Shown here: piece by piece, positions 59,497 through 64,000 of the stretch | Layout of the letters: every line of letters begins with the position of its first letter | How positions within the stretch are numbered: the first letter of the stretch is position 1 | The notes under the pieces: generated by a model | The model's input: the letters and a program-made list of their open reading frames with translations, nothing else | What the model was told of the DNA's origin: nothing | The model's database searches: none | Assembly (NCBI RefSeq): GCF_007671685.1 | Contig: NZ_VCNL01000004.1 | Span: 62,001-126,000 of the forward strand | DNA: 64,000 nucleotides | Source: Halorubrum salsamenti | GTDB taxonomy: Archaea; Halobacteriota; Halobacteria; Halobacteriales; Haloferacaceae | Reading direction: 5' to 3' | Made by a program: the position numbers and the translations under genes

Positions 59497-60508
59497 GGCT
59501 CTATACAGTCGCTGTCCCGTGGTAGTTCATTCGGTTCCTGATGTCAACGGTACGTGCTGACTCTGGACCCGGTCGAACGTCCGACTCTGGACCCGGTCGA
59601 ACGTCCCTCTCGTGAGGGAACCACTCGGGACCGTTCAACAACGCCGAAGCAGGAACTGCAAACGAGTGGCTCGGATCGTTCGCTTTCACGCGGACTCAGC
59701 GTATCTGAACGCGGTCGTTCCGATACCCAGAACACACGTGGACCCGACAGACGAAGCACGGTCGTATAGACGCCATATCTCAGGCCCGAACGGCCGTGAA
59801 ACCGCTCACGTCGGTCGAGGGGGTGATGCGGCGGAGCGGCTCCGGCGTCACGGCGAGTCCTGAAGACCGGCACCGGAATCAGCTCGGATCGAAATTCCAT
59901 GGATCCGCGGGTCGATACGCAAGTCGATGCCGCTTCGGGCGCGGTACTCGGCGCAGAGAGCGTATCCTCCCTCGCGAGCCGCGTCAGCAACGGGGCCCTT
60001 CACGGAGAGCCCTCCGAACGGGTTCTCGGCGCGGCCAACGCCGTTGGATTCAACGCCAACGTAGCACAGTGTTCTGTCCTCCAGAATGGTCGTTTGCGAT
60101 CGCGGATACGCTCGTCTCGACTCGACCGGTCCGCTCGGGGTATCGTCCTCGTGGCTCGTCTAGCCCTCGATAAACGATCATTACATAGTACGCTGACAAA
60201 CTATTTACCGTGAATATCTCTTTATTTTCCATTTTGAATTACGTTGCTACTATTGTAATTTCTACAGACAACGTGTCGGATCGTGTTCTCTAACTCAGAA
60301 TCTGGCGTGATAGAGGAAGACAACCGTATCGGTCAGCAGAGCCGAGCGGATGACCGCGGGTCACGGGTGTCGCGGGGTGGACGGACACCGAGGACGCTTT
60401 CGGCGGGGCGTCGTGGATAGCCGGCGATTGGACCGACCGAGAACGGGTGGACAGCCGAAAGCGAAACGCAACGCGGAGACACCGGGGTGAGAGGCGGACG
60501 GCCGTGTG
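59497..60508. other. Gene-poor stretch of about 1 kb with repeats and possible remnants
   Basis: It holds a perfect tandem 24-bp repeat at 59559-59582 and 59583-59606, the second copy of the 48-bp direct repeat (59663-59710), and a minus-strand frame at about 60100-59865 reading like a protein end (VGRAENPFGGLSVKGPVADA, then RSGIDLRIDPRIHGISI) with no start. That frame could be the 3' end of a lost gene. A+T-rich DNA lies at 60180-60290. Nothing else is identified. Confidence 0.45.
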
Positions 60509-61684
60509 TTACCGGCGCTGGACCTCGCGTTTCTCCCAGTCTTTCTCGAAGAGGTTGATCGTGTGGACGCTGTCTTCGGTGTAGGCGTGCTCTTCGACCA
60601 CGTCGTGGTCGAGTTCGATCCCGTAGCCGGGGCCCTCTGGGATCTGGACGTAGCCGTCCTCGACCTCGAGCGGGTCCACCAGCAGGTTGTCGACCCAGTC
60701 GACGTCGTACGTTTGGAACATCTCTTGGATCCGGAAGTTCGGGATGGACGTACAGAAGTGGGAGTAGATCGCGCCTGCAACGGGACCTTGCGGGTTGTGC
60801 GGGGCGATGTCGACGTGGTCGGCCTCCGCGAGGCCGGCGATCTTTTTGCCTTCGGTGATTCCGCCCGTGTTCATGAGGTCGGGCTGGAACACGTCGATGT
60901 CCGTCCGGGTGACCAGCTCGAAGAAGTCGTGTTTGGTCATGTGGCGTTCGCCGGTCGCCACCGGGATCGGGGACTTGCGAGCGACCTCCGCGAGGCTGTT
61001 GATCGAGTCGGGCGGGCACGGCTCCTCGAACCACGTCGGGTCGAACTCGTCCAGCTCGCGCGCGATCTCGACGGCCTGTCCGGCGGAGAAGCGGCCGTGA
61101 CATTCGATAAGCAGATCGACGTCAGGGCCGACGGCCTCGCGAACCGCTCCAACGATGTCGACGGCATGGTTCTGCTCTTTGCGGGTCATGGACTGCCAGG
61201 CGGTGCCGAACGGGTCGAACTTCATGGCGTCGTAGCCGTCGTCGACGACGCGTTCAGCGGCGCGGGCGAAGCCTTCGGGCTCACCTTGGGTGTCGGTGTA
61301 CCACCCGTTGGCGTACGCTCGGAGTTCGTCGCCGTGGACCCGTCCGCCGAGAAGGTCGTAGACGGGCTTCTCGAGGAGTTTGCCTTTGATGTCCCAACAG
61401 GCCATGTCGACGGCCGAGCAGACGGTGGTGTTAATGATATTTTTCGAGAACCACTCGTCGCGGTACATTTCGAGCCAGAGTTTCTCGGTGTCGAAGGGGT
61501 CCTTGCCGATGAAGAAGTCGGACATCTCTTCGATGGCGGCCGCGACGGTCCGCGGCTTGTCGTGTGTGGTGGCCTCGGCGAGCCCGGTGACACCGGCGTC
61601 CGTCTCCAGTTCGACGAACACCCAGGGTTTCCACGGGTTCGCGACGAGGTATGTCTCTACACCGGTGATTTGCACGTCCGTCAT
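60509..61684 (-). CDS. Enolase-superfamily sugar-acid dehydratase (mandelate racemase/muconate lactonising type)
   Basis: A 391-residue TIM-barrel enzyme. Metal ligands and acid/base residues of the superfamily are seen in VDLLIECHGRFSAG (first ligand, with the His of dehydratases), TWFEEPCPP (second), ATGERHMTK (third), and IAPHNPQGP (catalytic His). This pattern is that of galactonate/gluconate/xylonate-type dehydratases, which remove water from aldonates to 2-keto-3-deoxy acids. The first ligand is Glu rather than Asp, which may matter. It is divergent from the ABC transporter genes. Confidence 0.87.
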   Translation of the reverse strand: MTDVQITGVETYLVANPWKPWVFVELETDAGVTGLAEATTHDKPRTVAAAIEEMSDFFIGKDPFDTEKLWLEMYRDEWFSKNIINTTVCSAVDMACWDIKGKLLEKPVYDLLGGRVHGDELRAYANGWYTDTQGEPEGFARAAERVVDDGYDAMKFDPFGTAWQSMTRKEQNHAVDIVGAVREAVGPDVDLLIECHGRFSAGQAVEIARELDEFDPTWFEEPCPPDSINSLAEVARKSPIPVATGERHMTKHDFFELVTRTDIDVFQPDLMNTGGITEGKKIAGLAEADHVDIAPHNPQGPVAGAIYSHFCTSIPNFRIQEMFQTYDVDWVDNLLVDPLEVEDGYVQIPEGPGYGIELDHDVVEEHAYTEDSVHTINLFEKDWEKREVQRR

Positions 61685-61799
61685 ACAGGCTACATCCCCG
61701 ATACTACGATATTAAACCTATCGGACCCTGCCGTCTCGTCGTCCCGGCTGCCCGAACCAAATCAAATAAATATATGAGGGGAGAGGATCATGAAATACC

Positions 61800-62948
61800 A
61801 TGGCAAACCTCTCGTTACGAGACGCGACGAAGACATTCAACGACGACGGCGACCAGATCGTCGCGGTGGACAATCTGAACTTGGAGATCAAAGACGGTGA
61901 GTTCTTGGTCCTCGTCGGCCCGTCGGGCTGCGGGAAGTCGACGACGCTCCGGATGGTCGCCGGATTGGAGACGCCGACCAGCGGGGAGATCGCCCTCGGC
62001 GACGAACCGATCCATTGGCAGACGCCGCAGGAACGCGACATCGCGATGGTGTTCCAGTCGTACGCACTGTACCCGCATATGACCGTGTACGAGAACATGG
62101 CGTTCGGACTGGAGGAATCGAGCGATCTCCCGGACGACGAGATCGACGATCGGGTCCACACGGCCGCGGAGACGCTCGGGATCACCGATCTCTTGAACCG
62201 CAAACCCGGCGAACTCTCGGGCGGGCAACAACAACGCGTCGCGCTGGGCCGCGCTATCGTCCGCGATCCGAAGGTGTTCCTGCTCGACGAGCCGCTCGCG
62301 AACCTCGACGCGAAGCTGCGTGCGGAGATGCGGACGGAGCTCCAACAGCTCCAAGAGGAGTTGGGGACCACAACCATCTACGTGACTCACGACCAGACCG
62401 AAGCGATGACGATGTCCGATCGGATCGCGATCCTGGACGGCGGAACGCTCCAGCAGGTCGGGACGCCGATGCAATGTTACCACGAACCCGCGAACCTGTT
62501 CGTCGCCGGGTTCATTGGGGAACCGTCGATGAACTTCTTCGACGTGACGTTGGAGGACGGCGTCCTCGTCGGTGACGGGTTCGAATATCCGCTTTCCGAG
62601 GAGGCGCTCGCGAGCGTCGAGGGAACGACCGAGTTGGTGTTGGGCATTCGGCCGGAGAACATCGAGATCGGCGATGACGCCTCCGATCTGAACGATTTTC
62701 CGGGAGTTATCGACGTGATCGAACCGCACGGCAACGAGAACGCCGTCCACCTCCGCTTCGCCGAGGCCGCCACGGAGGAGACCTTCACGTCGACCATCGA
62801 CGGGATGCGACACTTCACCGGTGGACAGAACGTCAGCGTGTCGTTCCCCGAGGACGCGATCCACCTGTTCGACGCGAGGACCGGCGAGGCGGTTCGGAAC
62901 CGTATCGTCGAGGAGGTCGAGCAGGTCCAAGAGATCGGGACAAGGTAG
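61800..62948 (+). CDS. Carbohydrate ABC transporter ATPase (UgpC/MsmK type)
   Basis: A 382-residue ABC protein. Walker A GPSGCGKST, Q-loop VFQSYALYPHMTV, signature LSGGQQQR, Walker B VFLLDEPLANLDAKLR and H-loop YVTHDQTEAMTM are all intact. The 130-residue C-terminus is the TOBE/regulatory domain with GIRPENIEIGDD. Two copies would power a sugar importer. A probable promoter (aaataaatatatg) is at about 61760. The substrate-binding protein follows at 63113. Confidence 0.93.
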   Translation: MANLSLRDATKTFNDDGDQIVAVDNLNLEIKDGEFLVLVGPSGCGKSTTLRMVAGLETPTSGEIALGDEPIHWQTPQERDIAMVFQSYALYPHMTVYENMAFGLEESSDLPDDEIDDRVHTAAETLGITDLLNRKPGELSGGQQQRVALGRAIVRDPKVFLLDEPLANLDAKLRAEMRTELQQLQEELGTTTIYVTHDQTEAMTMSDRIAILDGGTLQQVGTPMQCYHEPANLFVAGFIGEPSMNFFDVTLEDGVLVGDGFEYPLSEEALASVEGTTELVLGIRPENIEIGDDASDLNDFPGVIDVIEPHGNENAVHLRFAEAATEETFTSTIDGMRHFTGGQNVSVSFPEDAIHLFDARTGEAVRNRIVEEVEQVQEIGTR

Positions 62949-63112
62949 AGACGACCGATCGCTCGGACGGCGGCTGGGGACGGAGGGGAGTACAGGGCGA
63001 GAGGGAGTACAGGGCGAGAGGGAGTACAGAGGGGCGGATCGATCGTTTCTCACACGATCGATCGGTGTGAAAAACAAAATTATTATATGTGATGAATACA
63101 AGTATCTATGGT
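62949..63112. repeat. Tandem repeat and promoter region before the binding-protein gene
   Basis: A 17-bp unit starting agtacagggcgagaggg repeats at 62989-63005 and 63006-63022, with a partial third copy to 63030. An A+T-rich run (aacaaaattattatatg) at about 63073-63090 is a promoter candidate, suggesting the binding-protein gene has its own transcription. Confidence 0.55.
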
Positions 63113-64000
63113 ATGCCTGAACAAGGTAACTCGGAGAGGAACGGCGACTACCTGACACGGCGGAAAATGATCGGTACCGGAGCGGCCGGCGTCGGCGTGA
63201 TGCTCGCCGGTTGTAGCGGGGGCGGCGACGGTTCCGACGGCTCCAACGGGTCCGACGGTTCCGACGGCTCTGACGGCTCCAACGGGTCCGACGGCTCCGA
63301 CGGGTCCGACGGGGAAGTGACGGACAACCCGATGGAAGCGCTCCACGGATGGACCGGCGGCGACGGAGCCGAAGCCGCCGCGGAGATCGTCACGATGTTC
63401 GAGGAGCGCTACCCCGACTACGAACATCAGATCGAACCGGTCGGCGGCGACGCGAACGTGAACCTCAACGCGACGGTCGCTCGGCGGCTCGCGAACCGGA
63501 ACCCGCCGGACGCGTTCGCCGGCTGGCCCGGCCTCAACATGGCCCAGTACGGCGGCACGCTGGACAGCCTGACGGAGATCTACGAGGAGAACGGCTGGGA
63601 GGACGTGATGGTTCCCAAGGCGCTCGAGGCGTGCCAGATGAACGACGAGTACCGTGCCGTTCCGCTCGGGTCCCATCGACTGAACAACCTCTTTTACAAC
63701 GTCAGCGTCCTCGAAGAGGCCGGCGTCAATCCCGACGACATCACCGACTGGGACTCGTTCACCACCGCGCGCCAGGCCATCGCCGACGAGACTGACTACA
63801 TCCCGGTGACGACGACGACGATCGCGCCGTGGACGGTCCTCCAGTACTGGGCGCAGATCATGTTGGGTACCGAGGGACAGGAGCCCTACGAGGCGTGGCT
63901 CGCGGGGGACGGCAACAAGGACGCGCTCGTCCGCGCGCTCGAGAAGACGCAGGACTTCGTCCAGACCCACACAAACGAGGACCGAGCGACGCTCAGCTTC
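63113..64000 (+). CDS. ABC sugar-binding lipoprotein, cut by the window end
   Basis: ATG at 63113 opens a frame that has no stop before base 64000 (296 codons seen). LTRRKMIGTGAAGVGVMLAGC is a twin-arginine signal with lipobox split across residues 14-34. A low-complexity linker made of Gly/Ser/Asp repeats (DGSDGSNGSDGSDG) precedes the mature domain, which resembles family 1 solute-binding proteins (AAAEIVTMFEERYPDYEHQI, PPDAFAGWPGLNMAQYGG, GSHRLNNLFYNVSVLEEAGV). It would deliver sugars to the importer powered by the upstream ATPase. Confidence 0.9.
   Translation, partial: MPEQGNSERNGDYLTRRKMIGTGAAGVGVMLAGCSGGGDGSDGSNGSDGSDGSDGSNGSDGSDGSDGEVTDNPMEALHGWTGGDGAEAAAEIVTMFEERYPDYEHQIEPVGGDANVNLNATVARRLANRNPPDAFAGWPGLNMAQYGGTLDSLTEIYEENGWEDVMVPKALEACQMNDEYRAVPLGSHRLNNLFYNVSVLEEAGVNPDDITDWDSFTTARQAIADETDYIPVTTTTIAPWTVLQYWAQIMLGTEGQEPYEAWLAGDGNKDALVRALEKTQDFVQTHTNEDRATLSF

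Noticed and set aside
59899-60213. A 104-codon plus-strand frame in the gene-poor stretch
   Set aside because: The composition is unlike haloarchaeal proteins, and the minus strand of the same stretch reads more like a protein end.
62986-63030. The 17-bp tandem units as operator sites
   Set aside because: The units lie within G-rich low-complexity DNA just after a stop codon and well upstream of the promoter-like run; slippage is the simplest explanation.

Overview
The window is haloarchaeal DNA, most likely from Halorubrum or a close relative. Proteins are rich in Asp and Glu, lipoproteins carry twin-arginine signals followed by a lipobox, promoters look archaeal (A+T boxes, often leaderless starts), and the conserved markers are archaeal: Trm1, PriL, the L1-L10-L12 ribosomal operon and a biotin-dependent acyl-CoA carboxylase with a small third subunit. 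The genus is inference.

About 1-30.9 kb is an accessory region of visibly lower G+C. It opens with lipoproteins, a beta-lactamase-fold hydrolase, a decayed ATPase gene, a CPBP protease and a MATE exporter. From 7.9 to 23.6 kb there is a coherent redox/thiol/small-molecule block: two paralogous winged-helix regulators with two zinc ribbons each, a tight operon of a DsbA-like protein, a glutathionyl-hydroquinone-reductase-like protein, citrate synthase and AzlC/AzlD, then a lumazine synthase paralogue, DoxX, an MFS exporter split by a complete IS5-type insertion, an ATP-grasp enzyme, an aldo/keto reductase, an FMN reductase with an HxlR regulator, a cupin, an acyl-CoA dehydrogenase and a Cys/Met-metabolism PLP enzyme. 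Two different shared upstream DNA motifs tie parts of this block together. From 23.7 to 30.3 kb lies a conflict/defence-type island: VapBC-like pair, CBS-HEPN protein, ADP-ribosylglycohydrolase, Fic/Doc-like protein, and the remains of an AbiEi/AbiEii pair.

30.9-35.3 kb is the boundary zone: two tyrosine recombinase genes pointing toward each other, with a UPF0175/DUF3368-type toxin-antitoxin pair and a MutY-like glycosylase between them. From 35.5 to 54.8 kb the DNA is very G+C-rich and looks like core chromosome: SDR, macrodomain protein, a membrane-anchored repeat coiled coil, trm1, a YihY fusion, PAP2 phosphatase, acyl-CoA carboxylase genes, rpl1-rpl10-rpl12, a SWIM protein, priL, a DUF1508 protein, tRNA-Val(UAC) and DUF192. 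A 23-bp copy of the tRNA-Val 3' end sits 120 bp away from the tRNA, a likely integration scar.

55.6-64 kb is a sugar or sugar-acid block after an A+T-rich gene-free stretch: NAD-dependent epimerase, SDR, Gfo/Idh oxidoreductase, aldo/keto reductase, enolase-superfamily dehydratase, an UgpC/MsmK-type ABC ATPase and the first part of a substrate-binding lipoprotein that runs off the window. Imperfect 48-bp direct repeats lie on either side of the four-oxidoreductase part.

The best candidates for something undescribed are the coordinately marked redox block, the CBS-HEPN/ADP-ribosylglycohydrolase/Fic-like island, and a family of hairpin-rich non-coding elements bounded by TTATAA (about 42.5 and 53.3 kb), one with a 30-bp perfect palindrome. 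Functions come from motif and family recognition by eye; no database search was run.
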